A stretch of 64,000 nt of DNA from Kitasatospora cinereorecta (lineage in GTDB: Bacteria > Actinomycetota > Actinomycetes > Streptomycetales > Streptomycetaceae). Below, one piece after another: positions 52,362 through 61,636 of this stretch. Below the pieces are notes generated by a model, which saw only the letters and a list, made by a program, of their open reading frames with translations, was not told the origin of the DNA and did no database searches. Where the stretch lies: contig NZ_JAMZDX010000003.1 of NCBI RefSeq assembly GCF_024172095.1, positions 186,001 through 250,000 of the forward strand, in the 5' to 3' direction. The translations under genes and the position numbers were made by a program. Positions within the stretch are counted from its first letter, which is position 1; each line of letters begins with the position of its first letter.

Positions 52362-52901
52362 ATGTCTCGCATTGGACGGCTGCCCATCTCGGTTCCCGCC
52401 GGCGTGGACGTCACCATCGATGGCCGCGAGGTGTCGGTGAAGGGCCCCAAGGGCTCCCTCACCCACGTCGTCGCCGCGCCGATCGAGATCGGCAAGGGCG
52501 AGGACGGCACCCTGCTCGTCTCCCGCCCGAACGACGAGCGGCAGTCGAAGGCCCTGCACGGCCTGACCCGCACGCTGGTGGCGAACATGATCACCGGCGT
52601 GACCCAGGGCTACCGCAAGTCGCTGGAGATCAGCGGTGTTGGTTACCGCGTCACGGCGAAGGGCTCCGACATGGAGTTCGCGCTGGGCTACAGCCACCCG
52701 ATCCTGGTCCCCGCGCCGGAGGGCATCTCCTTCGTCGTCGAGTCGCCCACCAAGTTCCACGTGGACGGCATCGACAAGCAGAAGGTCGGCGAGGTCGCCG
52801 CTAAGATCCGCAAGCTGCGCAAGCCCGACCCGTACAAGGCCAAGGGCGTCAAGTACGCGGGCGAGGTCATCCGCCGCAAGGTCGGAAAGAGTGGTAAGTA
52901 A
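52362..52901 (+). CDS. rplF: 50S ribosomal protein L6
   Basis: L6 (179 aa), near the factor-binding site. [20 protein letters not shown] and the C-terminal [19 protein letters not shown] are standard. CGGAGG lies 7 bases before ATG 52362. rplR starts 3 bases after its stop. Confidence 0.99.
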   Translation: MSRIGRLPISVPAGVDVTIDGREVSVKGPKGSLTHVVAAPIEIGKGEDGTLLVSRPNDERQSKALHGLTRTLVANMITGVTQGYRKSLEISGVGYRVTAKGSDMEFALGYSHPILVPAPEGISFVVESPTKFHVDGIDKQKVGEVAAKIRKLRKPDPYKAKGVKYAGEVIRRKVGKSGK

Positions 52902-52904
52902 GCG

Positions 52905-53288
52905 ATGAGCGTCTCTGTCAAGATCGGCAAGGGCAACGCCTACAAGAGCGCCGCTCGCAAGCGCCGCGCGATCCGCGTTCGCAAGCGCGTCGTCGGCACC
53001 GAGGTGCGTCCGCGCCTCGTCGTGACGCGTTCGAACCGCCACATGGTCGCCCAGGTCATCGACGACGCCAAGGGTCACACCCTGGCGTCGGCGTCCACCC
53101 TCGACGTGTCCATCAAGGGCACCGAGGGCGACAAGACCGAGCTGGCCAAGAAGGTCGGAAGCCTGGTCGCCGAGCGCGCCAAGGCCGCCGGCGTCGAGTC
53201 GGTCGTCTTCGACCGCGCGGGCAACCGGTACGCCGGCCGCATCGCCGCCCTGGCGGACGCGGCCCGTGAGGCCGGGCTCGACTTCTAA
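52905..53288 (+). CDS. rplR: 50S ribosomal protein L18
   Basis: L18 (127 aa) binds 5S rRNA in the central protuberance. [20 protein letters not shown] and [20 protein letters not shown] are conserved. Confidence 0.99.
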   Translation: MSVSVKIGKGNAYKSAARKRRAIRVRKRVVGTEVRPRLVVTRSNRHMVAQVIDDAKGHTLASASTLDVSIKGTEGDKTELAKKVGSLVAERAKAAGVESVVFDRAGNRYAGRIAALADAAREAGLDF

Positions 53289-53336
53289 GCCGCTCGTCGA
53301 CTCTGTCGGCGGACGTAAACGAGAGAGGTAATTCCA

Positions 53337-53957
53337 ATGGCTGGACCCCAGCGCCGCGGTAGCGGCGCCGGCGGCGGCACGGGTGGCGAGCGGCGCGACC
53401 GTAAGCGCGACGAGCGGGGCGGCGCCCCGGTCGCCGAGAAGACCGCTTACGTCGAGCGCGTTGTTGCCATCAACCGTGTGGCCAAGGTTGTCAAGGGTGG
53501 TCGTCGTTTCAGCTTCACCGCGCTGGTCGTGGTGGGCGACGGTGACGGCACCGTGGGTGTCGGTTACGGGAAGGCGAAGGAGGTTCCGGCCGCCATCGCC
53601 AAGGGCGTTGAGGAGGCCAAGAAGAACTTCTTCAAGGTTCCCCGTATCCAGGGCACCATCCCGCACCCGATCCAGGGCGAGAAGGCCGCCGGCGTCGTGC
53701 TGCTGAAGCCGGCGTCCCCCGGTACCGGTGTTATCGCCGGTGGCCCGGTGCGTGCCGTCCTCGAGTGCGCCGGCGTTCACGACATCCTGTCGAAGTCGCT
53801 CGGCTCGGACAACGCGATCAACATCGTGCACGCCACCGTGGCTGCTCTGAAGGGCCTCGTGCGCCCCGAGGAGATCGCCGCCCGTCGTGGCCTGCCCCTG
53901 GAGGACGTGGCTCCGGCCGCCCTGCTCCGGGCCCGTGCGGCTGGGGTGAGCGCCTGA
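53337..53957 (+). CDS. rpsE: 30S ribosomal protein S5
   Basis: S5 (206 aa), involved in decoding accuracy; spectinomycin contacts its loop. The conserved domain begins near residue 38 ([20 protein letters not shown]); before it lies a 37-residue Gly/Arg-rich extension ([20 protein letters not shown]) common in actinobacteria. The TGA overlaps the rpmD start. Confidence 0.99.
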   Translation: MAGPQRRGSGAGGGTGGERRDRKRDERGGAPVAEKTAYVERVVAINRVAKVVKGGRRFSFTALVVVGDGDGTVGVGYGKAKEVPAAIAKGVEEAKKNFFKVPRIQGTIPHPIQGEKAAGVVLLKPASPGTGVIAGGPVRAVLECAGVHDILSKSLGSDNAINIVHATVAALKGLVRPEEIAARRGLPLEDVAPAALLRARAAGVSA

Positions 53958-54139
53958 TGGCTCGCCTCAAGGTCACCCAGACCAAGTCGTACATCGGTAG
54001 CAAGCAGAACCACCGTGACACCCTCCGTTCGCTCGGCCTCAAGCGGCTGAACGACACCGTGGTGAAGGAGGACCGCCCGGAGATCCGCGGCATGGTCCAC
54101 ACCGTTCGTCACCTCGTCACGGTCGAGGAGGTGGACTGA
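53957..54139 (+). CDS. rpmD: 50S ribosomal protein L30
   Basis: L30 (60 aa): [20 protein letters not shown] and [14 protein letters not shown]. The start shares an A with the rpsE stop. rplO starts 1 base after its stop. Confidence 0.99.
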   Translation: MARLKVTQTKSYIGSKQNHRDTLRSLGLKRLNDTVVKEDRPEIRGMVHTVRHLVTVEEVD

Positions 54140-54140
54140 C

Positions 54141-54593
54141 ATGGCGGACTCGCCGATCAAGATCCACAACCTGCGGCCCGCCCCGGGCGCCAAGACCGAG
54201 AAGACCCGTGTGGGTCGCGGTGAGGGCTCCAAGGGTAAGACCGCCGGTCGTGGTACCAAGGGCACCAAGGCCCGCTACCAGGTTCCGCAGCGCTTCGAGG
54301 GTGGCCAGATGCCCCTCCACATGCGCCTGCCGAAGCTGAAGGGCTTCAAGAACCCGGCCCACAAGCAGTTCCAGGTCGTGAACCTGGACCGCCTGGCCGA
54401 GCTCTACCCGAACGGTGGCGAGGTCACCGTGGCCGACCTGATCGCGAAGGGCGCCGTTCGCAAGAACGAGCTCGTCAAGGTCCTCGGCCAGGGCGACATC
54501 GCGGTGGCGCTGCAGGTGACGGTGGACGCCGTCTCCGGCTCCGCCGCCGAGAAGATCACCGCCGCCGGCGGCTCGGTCACCGAGCTGATCTGA
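54141..54593 (+). CDS. rplO: 50S ribosomal protein L15
   Basis: L15 (150 aa), a late assembly protein. [34 protein letters not shown] and [14 protein letters not shown] are typical. A terminator-like hairpin follows, so secY may be largely separately transcribed. Confidence 0.99.
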   Translation: MADSPIKIHNLRPAPGAKTEKTRVGRGEGSKGKTAGRGTKGTKARYQVPQRFEGGQMPLHMRLPKLKGFKNPAHKQFQVVNLDRLAELYPNGGEVTVADLIAKGAVRKNELVKVLGQGDIAVALQVTVDAVSGSAAEKITAAGGSVTELI

Positions 54594-54608
54594 CGTAGGT
54601 GTCGACTC

Positions 54609-54646
54609 CGGGCCCCGCGCCCTCCTTCCAGGGGGTGCGGGGCCCG
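54609..54646 (+). terminator. Hairpin between rplO and secY
   Basis: CGGGCCCCGC (54609-54618) pairs with GCGGGGCCCG (54637-54646), partly extended inside by CCC/GGG, followed by TTGCCGTTTGTG. It begins 15 bases after the rplO stop and probably reduces read-through from the ribosomal genes. Confidence 0.75.
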
Positions 54647-54745
54647 TTGCCGTTTGTGCGGGACTTGTGCGTCAAAACCGGGCAAGCCGTACCCCATGAG
54701 TGGGGGAGCGGCCTTCCACGCTTCTGTGGAGCGCCCGCGCACTGT

Positions 54746-54751
54746 TAGAGT
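54746..54751 (+). promoter_or_regulatory. Candidate -10 box of a secY promoter
   Basis: TAGAGT at 54746-54751 is a good -10 match; the -35 position holds TTCTGT (54722-54727) at 18 bases, which is weak. It lies between the rplO hairpin and the secY start and would give a leader of about 70 bases. Assignment is tentative. Confidence 0.4.
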
Positions 54752-54824
54752 CCCTGGAGTTCCCCCTTACCCCACATCAGGACCGACCCTCCCGCCGATG
54801 CGGCCGGGAGGCGCAGGAGGCACC

Positions 54825-56132
54825 GTGCTCAGTGCGTTCGCGCGGGCGTTCCAGACGCCCGACCTGCGCAAGAAGCTGCTGTTCACGCTGGGCATCATGG
54901 TGCTGTTCCGGCTGGGCGCGCACATTCCCGTACCCGGGGTCAACTTCACCGCGGTCAACAGCTGCGTGAAGGAGACCAAACAGGGTCTCTTCGGCCTGGT
55001 CAACCTGTTCAGCGGCGGAGCGCTGCTGCAGCTGACCATCTTCGCGCTCGGCATCATGCCGTACATCACGGCCAGCATCATCCTCCAGCTCCTCACCGTG
55101 GTCATCCCGCGGCTCGAGCAGCTGAAGAAGGAGGGTCAGGCCGGTACCGCGAAGATCACGCAGTACACCCGCTACCTCACCATCGCGCTGGCGATCCTCC
55201 AGGGCACCGGCATCATCGCGACCGCGTCCAGCGGCGCGCTGTTCTCCGGCTGCATCTACGCCCGCGACATCGTGCCGGACCAGTCGATCTTCCGGATCGC
55301 CACGATGGTGATCACCATGACCGCGGGCACCACCGTGATCATGTGGCTGGGTGAGCTGATCACCGACCGCGGCATCGGCAACGGCATGTCGATCCTGATC
55401 TTCACCTCCATCGCGGCCGGCTTCCCCGGCTCGATGTGGGCGATCAAGCAGTCCGGCAAGCTGCTGGACGGCTGGGGCGAGTTCTTCGCGGTGGTGCTGG
55501 TCGGCGTCGTGGTGGTCTGCCTGGTGATCTTCGTCGAGCAGGCCCAGCGCCGGATCCCGGTGCAGTACGCCAAGCGCATGATCGGCCGCCGGGCGTTCGG
55601 CGGCACCTCGACCTACATCCCGCTCAAGGTCAACCAGGCGGGCGTGATCCCGGTCATCTTCGCCTCGTCGCTGCTCTACATCCCCGCGCTGGTGGTTCAG
55701 CTCACCAACTCGCAGGCGGGCTGGGCGACCTGGATCCGGACCAACTTCGTCAAGGGCGACCACCCGATCTACATGGTCACGTACTTCGTGCTGATCGTGT
55801 TCTTCGCCTTCTTCTACGTGGCCATCTCCTTCAACCCCGAAGAAGTTGCCGACAACATGAAGAAGTATGGTGGGTTCATCCCGGGCATCCGGGCCGGCCG
55901 ACCGACGGCCGAGTACCTGAACTACGTGCTCACCCGCATCACGTGGCCGGGTTCGCTCTACCTGGGCCTGATCGCGTTGATCCCGATGATCGCCCTGGTC
56001 GCCTTCGGACAGCAGACCAACTTCCCGTTCGGCGGCACCAGCGTGCTGATCGTCGTCGGCGTCGGACTCGAAACTGTGAAGCAGATCGAGAGCCAGCTCC
56101 AGCAGCGTAATTACGAAGGGTTCCTCCGCTGA
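54825..56132 (+). CDS. secY: Protein translocase subunit SecY
   Basis: SecY (435 aa) is the channel of the Sec translocon, with ten transmembrane helices. GTG 54825 gives MLSAFARAFQTPDLRKKLLF, preceded by AGGAGG (54815-54820); the upstream open frame to 54654 crosses a terminator and is not coding. PYITASIILQLL, DRGIGNGMS and GQQTNFPFGGTS are landmarks. Its TGA overlaps the adk start. Confidence 0.98.
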   Translation: MLSAFARAFQTPDLRKKLLFTLGIMVLFRLGAHIPVPGVNFTAVNSCVKETKQGLFGLVNLFSGGALLQLTIFALGIMPYITASIILQLLTVVIPRLEQLKKEGQAGTAKITQYTRYLTIALAILQGTGIIATASSGALFSGCIYARDIVPDQSIFRIATMVITMTAGTTVIMWLGELITDRGIGNGMSILIFTSIAAGFPGSMWAIKQSGKLLDGWGEFFAVVLVGVVVVCLVIFVEQAQRRIPVQYAKRMIGRRAFGGTSTYIPLKVNQAGVIPVIFASSLLYIPALVVQLTNSQAGWATWIRTNFVKGDHPIYMVTYFVLIVFFAFFYVAISFNPEEVADNMKKYGGFIPGIRAGRPTAEYLNYVLTRITWPGSLYLGLIALIPMIALVAFGQQTNFPFGGTSVLIVVGVGLETVKQIESQLQQRNYEGFLR

Positions 56133-56785
56133 TGCGTATCGTCCTCGTCGGACCCCCCGGGGCCGGGAAGGGTACTCAGGCGCACGTCCTGGCCAAGACC
56201 CTGTCCATTCCCCACATCTCCACCGGAGACCTGTTCCGCGCCAACATCAGCCAGGGCACCCCGTTGGGCCTCGAGGCCAAGGCGTACATGGACGCGGGTC
56301 GCCTGGTGCCGGATGAGGTCACCATCGGGATGGCCAAGGACCGGATGCTCCAGCCGGACGCCGCGGGCGGCTTCCTGCTGGACGGCTTCCCCCGGAACCT
56401 CGGCCAGGCCAAGGCCCTGGACGAGATCCTCGCCGAGGAGGGCATCGCCCTCGACGGCGTGCTCGACCTCGAGGTCCCCGAGGACGAGGTCGTCAAGCGG
56501 ATCGCCGGCCGCCGGCTGTGCCGCAACGACGGCGCGCACGTGTTCCACGTGGTGTACAACCCGTCGAAGACCGACGGTGTCTGCGACGAGTGCGGTGGCG
56601 AGCTCTACCAGCGCTCGGACGACACCGAGGAGGCCGTCCGGGTCCGTCTGGAGGAGTACCACTCCAAGACCGAGCCGATCATCGGCTACTACCAGGAGCA
56701 GGGCCTCCTGGTGACCATCTCCGCCCTGGGGAAGGTCGACGAGGTGACCGAACGCGCGGTCGCCGCCCTGAAGAGCAACGACTGA
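56132..56785 (+). CDS. adk: Adenylate kinase
   Basis: Adk (217 aa) interconverts 2 ADP with ATP and AMP. P loop GPPGAGKGTQ at residues 7-16; AMP site TGDLFRANI; FLLDGFPRN. The LID is of the long type and keeps Cys-x2-Asp at its start and CDECGG at its end, a possible metal site with Asp as the second ligand. Start TGATG overlap with secY. Confidence 0.98.
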   Translation: MRIVLVGPPGAGKGTQAHVLAKTLSIPHISTGDLFRANISQGTPLGLEAKAYMDAGRLVPDEVTIGMAKDRMLQPDAAGGFLLDGFPRNLGQAKALDEILAEEGIALDGVLDLEVPEDEVVKRIAGRRLCRNDGAHVFHVVYNPSKTDGVCDECGGELYQRSDDTEEAVRVRLEEYHSKTEPIIGYYQEQGLLVTISALGKVDEVTERAVAALKSND

Positions 56786-56799
56786 CGCACGGCGTCACC

Positions 56800-56840
56800 G
56801 GACGGCCGGGAAGCCCCCCGCAGGGGCGTCCCGGCCGTCC
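56800..56840 (+). terminator. Hairpin between adk and map
   Basis: GGACGGCCGGGA (56800-56811) pairs with TCCCGGCCGTCC (56829-56840), 12 bp, and CCCC/GGGG continues the stem inside. It starts 15 bases after the adk stop. GTACCGT and TGTAGA sequences after it could be part of a promoter for map but no -35 box is clear. Confidence 0.75.
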
Positions 56841-56899
56841 GTGCGTCCGTGCGTCGTACCGTGGTGTAGAAGCAGCTGACGATGGAAGGCGTTGACCAG

Positions 56900-57736
56900 A
56901 TGGTGGAGATCAAGACCCCCGAGCAGATCGCGAAGATGCGGGCGGCCGGGCTGGTCGTCGCGGAGGCCCTGAAGGCCTGCCGCGAGGCCGTCGCGCCGGG
57001 GGTGACCACCCAGGAGCTCAACGACATCGCGGACAAGGTCATCACCGACCACGGCGCCACCTCGAACTTCCGCGCCCACCACGGCGGCCTGTGGTTCCCC
57101 GGCGTGATCTGCGCCTCGGTGAACAACGAGGTCGTCCACGGCATCCCCGGCGAGCGGGTCCTCCGTGAGGGTGACCTGATCTCGATCGACTGCGGCGCGA
57201 TCCTGGACGGCTGGCACGGCGACGCGGCGATCACCGTGGCGGTCGGCGAGACCGCCCCGGAGAACACCGCGCTGTCCAAGGTGACCGAGGGCTCGATGTG
57301 GGCCGGCATCGCCCAGATGAAGAAGGGCAACCGCCTGGTCGACGTCTCCCGGGCGATCGAGGGCTTCATCCGCCGCCAGCCGCTGCCGCCCAAGGGCAAG
57401 TGGGGCATCACCGAGGGCTACGGCGGCCACGGCATCGGCACCGCCATGCACATGGAGCCGCACGTGCTGAACTACGTGGCCGGCCGCGGCAAGGGTCCGA
57501 AGCTGATCCCCGGCACCGTGCTGGCGATCGAGCCGATGGTCTCGCTCGGCACCCCGCACACCACCGTGCTGGACGACGAGTGGACGGTCGTCACCGACGA
57601 CGGCACCTGGGCCTCGCACTGGGAGCACTCGGTGGCCGTCACCGAGCAGGGCCCGCTGGTGCTGACCGCCTTCGACGGCGGCCGGGCCGAGCTGGCCAAG
57701 CTGGGCGTGGTGGCCGCGCCGGACCCGCTGGGCTGA
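56900..57736 (+). CDS. map: Methionine aminopeptidase, type I
   Basis: MetAP (278 aa) removes the initiator methionine. Metal ligands are visible in ISIDCGAILDGWHGDAAITV (two Asp), GYGGHGIGTAMH (His), AIEPMVSLG (Glu) and SVAVTEQGP (Glu). ATG 56900 (MVEIKTPEQIAKM) has GGAAGG 10 bases upstream; ATG 56882 in frame lacks a ribosome-binding site. Confidence 0.97.
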   Translation: MVEIKTPEQIAKMRAAGLVVAEALKACREAVAPGVTTQELNDIADKVITDHGATSNFRAHHGGLWFPGVICASVNNEVVHGIPGERVLREGDLISIDCGAILDGWHGDAAITVAVGETAPENTALSKVTEGSMWAGIAQMKKGNRLVDVSRAIEGFIRRQPLPPKGKWGITEGYGGHGIGTAMHMEPHVLNYVAGRGKGPKLIPGTVLAIEPMVSLGTPHTTVLDDEWTVVTDDGTWASHWEHSVAVTEQGPLVLTAFDGGRAELAKLGVVAAPDPLG

Positions 57737-57774
57737 GCCCGGACCGGCCGTCGGCTGAGTCGTCCGTCTCATTG

Positions 57775-57806
57775 AGGGCCTCGGGGTTTGTACCCCCCGA
57801 GGCCCT
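57775..57806 (+). terminator. Terminator after map
   Basis: AGGGCCTCGGGG (57775-57786) pairs perfectly with CCCCGAGGCCCT (57795-57806), followed by TGTCCTATTTT. With a T-rich tail it is the most classical intrinsic terminator in the window and isolates mscL from the upstream operon. Confidence 0.9.
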
Positions 57807-57860
57807 TGTCCTATTTTCATCAGTTGAACAGTCGGTGATGCAGGACGCAGGGGAGAGACA

Positions 57861-58283
57861 GTGCTCAAGGGCTTCCGCGACTTCATGATGCGCGGCAACG
57901 TGATCGACATGGCCGTCGGTGTGGTGATCGGTGCCGCCTTCACCGGTGTGGTCACCGGCTTCGTGTCGGCGTTCCTCACCCCGCTGGTCGGCGTGGTGGT
58001 CGGCGCGGCCGGCGACTTCGGCTCCTACAAGTTCAGCGCGGCGGGCGTCACCTTCCCGTACGGCCAGTTCCTGAACGTGCTGATCGCCTTCTTCATGACC
58101 GCCGCGGTGCTGTACTTCTGCGTGGTGCTCCCGGTCACCAAGGCCACCGAGCGCTACCTGCCGAAGAAGCCGAAGACCCCGAAGCGCCCCTGCCCGGAGT
58201 GCCTCACCGAGATCCCGCAGGCGGCCAGCCGGTGCTCCGCGTGCACCGCCCACGTGGAGCCGGTGGCAGCGACCCTTCGCTGA
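57861..58283 (+). CDS. mscL: Large-conductance mechanosensitive channel with C-terminal zinc ribbon
   Basis: MscL (140 aa) opens under membrane tension to release solutes in hypo-osmotic shock. FRDFMMRGNVIDMAVGVVIG is the TM1 motif, TM2 is about residues 69-92 (FLNVLIAFFMTAAVLYFCVV). The usual charged C-terminal helix is replaced by a Lys/Pro linker and a Cys4 ribbon: Cys111, Cys114, Cys125 and Cys128 (CPECLTEIPQAASRCSAC). GTG 57861 has GGGGAGAG upstream. It interrupts the map-infA neighbourhood, which is contiguous in S. coelicolor as I remember it. Confidence 0.93.
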   Translation: MLKGFRDFMMRGNVIDMAVGVVIGAAFTGVVTGFVSAFLTPLVGVVVGAAGDFGSYKFSAAGVTFPYGQFLNVLIAFFMTAAVLYFCVVLPVTKATERYLPKKPKTPKRPCPECLTEIPQAASRCSACTAHVEPVAATLR

Positions 58284-58330
58284 GCGTGTAGCATGGACTG
58301 TCGGCTCACTCGTAGCGTGTTTCAGCACGC

Positions 58331-58352
58331 CCTCACCCCACTCGGGATGAGG
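58331..58352 (+). promoter_or_regulatory. Hairpin in the infA leader
   Basis: CCTCACCCC and GGGATGAGG pair around ACTC with one mismatch, 68 bases before infA. The 136-base mscL-infA spacer also has TAGCAT (58289-58294) and TACGGT (58382-58387) as possible -10 boxes; neither has a good -35. Confidence 0.45.
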
Positions 58353-58419
58353 TGATGCCTGGTTCGCACGAGCGTTCCGCATACGGTAGCCGGACCCCGA
58401 AGGGTGGATCTCGCAGTTC

Positions 58420-58641
58420 ATGGCTAAGAAGCAAGGCGCCATTGAGATCGAGGGCACCGTGATCGAGTCTCTTCCGAACGCGATGTTCAAGGTCGAGCTG
58501 CAGAACGGTCACAAGGTCCTCGCGCACATCAGCGGCAAGATGCGCATGCACTACATCCGCATCCTTCCGGATGACCGGGTCGTGGTGGAGCTCAGCCCCT
58601 ACGACCTGACCCGCGGCCGGATCGTCTACCGATACAAGTAA
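58420..58641 (+). CDS. infA: Translation initiation factor IF-1
   Basis: IF-1 (73 aa), an OB-fold protein that occupies the 30S A site during initiation. [20 protein letters not shown] and [15 protein letters not shown] are essentially invariant. First gene of the infA-rpmJ-rpsM-rpsK-rpoA-rplQ group. Confidence 0.99.
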   Translation: MAKKQGAIEIEGTVIESLPNAMFKVELQNGHKVLAHISGKMRMHYIRILPDDRVVVELSPYDLTRGRIVYRYK

Positions 58642-58675
58642 CAACGCCAGATCTAGACCCCGGAGAACCTGAATC

Positions 58676-58789
58676 ATGAAGGTCAAGCCGAGCGTCAAGA
58701 AGATCTGCGACAAGTGCAAGGTGATCCGCCGCCACGGCCGGGTCATGGTGATCTGCGACAACCTGCGCCACAAGCAGCGCCAGGGCTGA
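58676..58789 (+). CDS. rpmJ: 50S ribosomal protein L36
   Basis: A 37-aa gene: [20 protein letters not shown] then [17 protein letters not shown]. It is the zinc-binding form, with Cys11, Cys14, Cys27 and His32. GGAGAACC lies before ATG 58676. It is 34 bases after infA. Confidence 0.99.
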   Translation: MKVKPSVKKICDKCKVIRRHGRVMVICDNLRHKQRQG

Positions 58790-58877
58790 TCTCTCCCCAG
58801 CATTTCTCGTAGGACCTTCGCGCGACGCGCAACAACGTCATAAGCGGGCCGCCCGATCCGATCCCACGGACTGCCAC

Positions 58878-58896
58878 CCCCGGTCAGAGGCCGGGG
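58878..58896 (+). promoter_or_regulatory. Hairpin in the rpmJ-rpsM spacer
   Basis: CCCCGG (58878-58883) pairs with CCGGGG (58891-58896) around TCAGAGG, in a 171-base gap that is long for this operon. No promoter is obvious; GGAG at 58952-58955 serves rpsM. Confidence 0.5.
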
Positions 58897-58960
58897 CTCC
58901 TTGTCGAGAGACATCGAGTAGGCGGCACGCAAGACCTCTGAAGAAGCACAGGAGCCATCA

Positions 58961-59341
58961 ATGGCACGCCTTTCCGGCGTTGATCTCCCCCGCGAGAAGC
59001 GGATCGAGATCGCCCTCACCTACGTCTACGGCATCGGCAAGACCCGCGCCCAGCTGGCGCTGGCCGAGACCGGCGTGAACCCGGACATCCGCGTCCGTGA
59101 CATCACCGAGGAAGACCTCGTCAAGCTGCAGAAGTTCGTCGACGCGAACTTCGAGGTCGAGGGTGACCTCCGCCGTGCCGTCGCCGCCGACATCCGCCGC
59201 AAGGTCGAGATCGGCTGCTACGAGGGTCTGCGTCACCGTCGCGGCCTTCCGGTCCGCGGCCAGCGCACCCACACCAACGCGCGTACCCGCAAGGGCCCGC
59301 GTCGCGCGATCGCCGGCAAGAAGAAGCCGGGCAAGAAGTAG
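58961..59341 (+). CDS. rpsM: 30S ribosomal protein S13
   Basis: S13 (126 aa) of the 30S head. [29 protein letters not shown] and [20 protein letters not shown] are conserved. CAGGAG precedes ATG 58961. Confidence 0.99.
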   Translation: MARLSGVDLPREKRIEIALTYVYGIGKTRAQLALAETGVNPDIRVRDITEEDLVKLQKFVDANFEVEGDLRRAVAADIRRKVEIGCYEGLRHRRGLPVRGQRTHTNARTRKGPRRAIAGKKKPGKK

Positions 59342-59413
59342 TCCGTCCCGTAACCGGACATCCCTCCGGCCCGCGGGTTAGCGGACCGACCACCTCAGTA
59401 GGAGAACAGACTT

Positions 59414-59821
59414 ATGCCCCCCAAGGGTCGTCAGGCTGCCGGCGCGAAGAAGATCCGCCGCAAGGAGAAGAAGAACGTCGCTCACGGGCACGCCCACATC
59501 AAGAGCACGTTCAACAACACCATCGTTTCGATCACCGACCCCGCGGGCAACGTGATCTCCTGGGCCTCTGCCGGCCACGTCGGCTTCAAGGGCTCGCGCA
59601 AGTCCACCCCGTTCGCCGCGCAGATGGCCGCCGAGTCGGCCGCGCGTCGCGCGCAGGAGCACGGCATGCGCAAGGTCGACGTCTTCGTCAAGGGTCCGGG
59701 CTCCGGCCGTGAGACCGCGATCCGCTCCCTCCAGGCCACCGGCCTCGAGGTTGGCTCGATCCAGGACGTCACCCCCACCCCGCACAACGGCTGCCGTCCG
59801 CCGAAGCGCCGCCGCGTCTGA
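59414..59821 (+). CDS. rpsK: 30S ribosomal protein S11
   Basis: S11 (135 aa) of the 30S platform. [35 protein letters not shown] and [17 protein letters not shown] are hallmarks. No rpsD follows, as expected in streptomycetes where S4 is encoded elsewhere. Confidence 0.99.
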   Translation: MPPKGRQAAGAKKIRRKEKKNVAHGHAHIKSTFNNTIVSITDPAGNVISWASAGHVGFKGSRKSTPFAAQMAAESAARRAQEHGMRKVDVFVKGPGSGRETAIRSLQATGLEVGSIQDVTPTPHNGCRPPKRRRV

Positions 59822-59850
59822 CGCTGCAGCGCCGCGCTGAAACCTCGTTC

Positions 59851-59875
59851 GGGGTCCCGTTTCGTACGGGACCCC
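59851..59875 (+). promoter_or_regulatory. Hairpin between rpsK and rpoA
   Basis: A perfect 10-bp stem GGGGTCCCGT (59851-59860) with ACGGGACCCC (59866-59875), loop TTCGT. No T tract follows. It may attenuate read-through into rpoA or mark a processing site. Confidence 0.7.
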
Positions 59876-59937
59876 GTACGCTTGAGTCCGTCGGCATCAA
59901 ATAGTGGGTGCCGAAGACAACTGGAGGAACACCTCTC

Positions 59938-60960
59938 ATGCTGATCGCTCAGCGTCCCTCGCTGACCGAAGAGGTCGTCGATGAATTCCGCTCGCGGTTC
60001 GTGATCGAGCCGCTGGAGCCGGGCTTCGGCTACACCCTCGGCAACTCGCTCCGCCGCACCCTCCTCTCCTCGATCCCGGGCGCCGCTGTCACCAGCATCC
60101 GGGTCGACGGTGTCCTGCACGAGTTCACCACCGTGCCGGGCGTCAAGGAGGACGTGACCGACCTCATCCTCAACATCAAGCAGCTGGTCGTCTCCTCGGA
60201 GCACGACGAGCCGGTCGTGATGTACCTGCGCAAGCAGGGCCCGGGTGTGGTCACCGCCGCCGACATCGCGCCCCCGGCCGGTGTCGAGGTGCACAACCCC
60301 GAGCTGGTCCTCGCCACGCTGAACGGCAAGGGCAAGCTGGAGATGGAGCTGACCGTCGAGCGCGGTCGCGGCTACGTCTCCGCCGTGCAGAACAAGGCCT
60401 CCGGCCAGGAGATCGGCCGCATCCCGGTCGACTCGATCTACAGCCCGGTGCTGAAGGTCACCTACAAGGTCGAGGCCACCCGTGTCGAGCAGCGGACCGA
60501 CTTCGACAAGCTGATCGTCGACGTCGAGACCAAGCCCGCCATGCGTCCGCGTGACGCCATGGCCTCGGCCGGCAAGACCCTCGTCGAGCTGTTCGGCCTC
60601 GCCCGCGAGCTGAACGTCGACGCCGAGGGCATCGACATGGGCCCGTCCCCGACGGACGCCGCCCTGGCCGCCGACCTGGCGCTGCCGATCGAGGAGCTCG
60701 AGCTCACCGTTCGGTCGTACAACTGCCTCAAGCGCGAGGGCATCCACACCGTGGGTGAGCTCGTGGCCCGCTCCGAGGCCGACCTGCTCGACATCCGCAA
60801 CTTCGGTGCGAAGTCGATCGACGAGGTCAAGGCGAAGCTGGCCGGCATGGGCCTGGCCCTCAAGGACAGCCCGCCCGGGTTCGACCCGACCGCCGCCGCC
60901 GACGCCTTCGGCGCCGACGACCTGGACGACCAGGGCTACGCGGAGACCGAGCAGTACTAA
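59938..60960 (+). CDS. rpoA: DNA-directed RNA polymerase subunit alpha
   Basis: The alpha subunit (340 aa). The N-terminal dimerisation domain has [20 protein letters not shown]; after a linker the C-terminal domain ([20 protein letters not shown] ... [20 protein letters not shown]) contacts UP elements and activators. ATG 59938 follows CTGGAGGAAC. The acidic tail is typical of actinomycetes. Confidence 0.99.
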   Translation: MLIAQRPSLTEEVVDEFRSRFVIEPLEPGFGYTLGNSLRRTLLSSIPGAAVTSIRVDGVLHEFTTVPGVKEDVTDLILNIKQLVVSSEHDEPVVMYLRKQGPGVVTAADIAPPAGVEVHNPELVLATLNGKGKLEMELTVERGRGYVSAVQNKASGQEIGRIPVDSIYSPVLKVTYKVEATRVEQRTDFDKLIVDVETKPAMRPRDAMASAGKTLVELFGLARELNVDAEGIDMGPSPTDAALAADLALPIEELELTVRSYNCLKREGIHTVGELVARSEADLLDIRNFGAKSIDEVKAKLAGMGLALKDSPPGFDPTAAADAFGADDLDDQGYAETEQY

Positions 60961-60971
60961 GAAGGATTCGG

Positions 60972-61004
60972 GCCGGGGGCGGTCCCTTGTGGACCGCCCC
61001 CGGC
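60972..61004 (+). promoter_or_regulatory. Strong hairpin between rpoA and rplQ
   Basis: A perfect 14-bp stem GCCGGGGGCGGTCC (60972-60985) with its complement (60991-61004), loop CTTGT, 11 bases after the rpoA stop. A second stem CGTACGG/CCGTACG (61016-61022 and 61032-61038) follows. rplQ lies downstream without a visible new promoter, so termination is probably partial. Confidence 0.75.
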
Positions 61005-61089
61005 ACCGTGCAAGTCGTACGGGCACAGTGTCCGTACGCCCGCTGCGGTACCTGGTACGGCCGCAGTCGGAGATTCGAGGAGTAATTCC

Positions 61090-61560
61090 ATGCCGCGTCC
61101 CACCAAGGGTGCCCGCCTCGGCGGCGGCCCGCACCACGAGCCGCTGCTGCTCGCCGGTCTGGCCCGTGAGCTGTTCCAGTACGGCCGCATCACCACCACC
61201 GAGGCCAAGGCCCGTCGCCTGCGCCCGCTGGCGGAGAAGCTGATCACCAAGGCGAAGAAGGGCGACATCCACAACCGTCGCCTGGTGCGCAAGACCATCA
61301 CCGACGTCTCGGTGCTGCACACCCTCTTCACCGAGATCGCGCCGCGCTTCGAGAACCGCCCGGGTGGCTACACCCGTATCACCAAGATCGGCACCCGTCG
61401 TGGCGACAACGCCCCGATGGCCGTGATCGAGCTGGTCGAGGGCGAGATCGCCACCAAGGCGACCGTCGCCGAGGCCGAGGCCGCCGCCAAGCGCGCGGTC
61501 AAGGAGGCCGAGCAGGCGGAGGCCACCGAGGCCGCTGCCGACGAGGCCACCGAGGCCTGA
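61090..61560 (+). CDS. rplQ: 50S ribosomal protein L17
   Basis: L17 (156 aa) at the tunnel exit. [39 protein letters not shown] and [20 protein letters not shown] are typical; the last 35 residues are an Ala/Glu-rich tail common in actinobacteria. Last ribosomal gene of the operon. Confidence 0.99.
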   Translation: MPRPTKGARLGGGPHHEPLLLAGLARELFQYGRITTTEAKARRLRPLAEKLITKAKKGDIHNRRLVRKTITDVSVLHTLFTEIAPRFENRPGGYTRITKIGTRRGDNAPMAVIELVEGEIATKATVAEAEAAAKRAVKEAEQAEATEAAADEATEA

Positions 61561-61578
61561 CACCTCTAGGTGTTCGTT

Positions 61579-61614
61579 CGGGCCCGTTCTCCCATCCGTG
61601 GGGGAGCGGGCCCG
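61579..61614 (+). terminator. Terminator after rplQ
   Basis: CGGGCCCG (61579-61586) pairs with CGGGCCCG (61607-61614) and CTCCC with GGGAG inside, followed by TTCCGT. It ends the ribosomal operon and overlaps the earliest possible start of truA, which argues for a later start. Confidence 0.8.
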
Positions 61615-61636
61615 TTCCGTGTCCATGGGAGATGAA

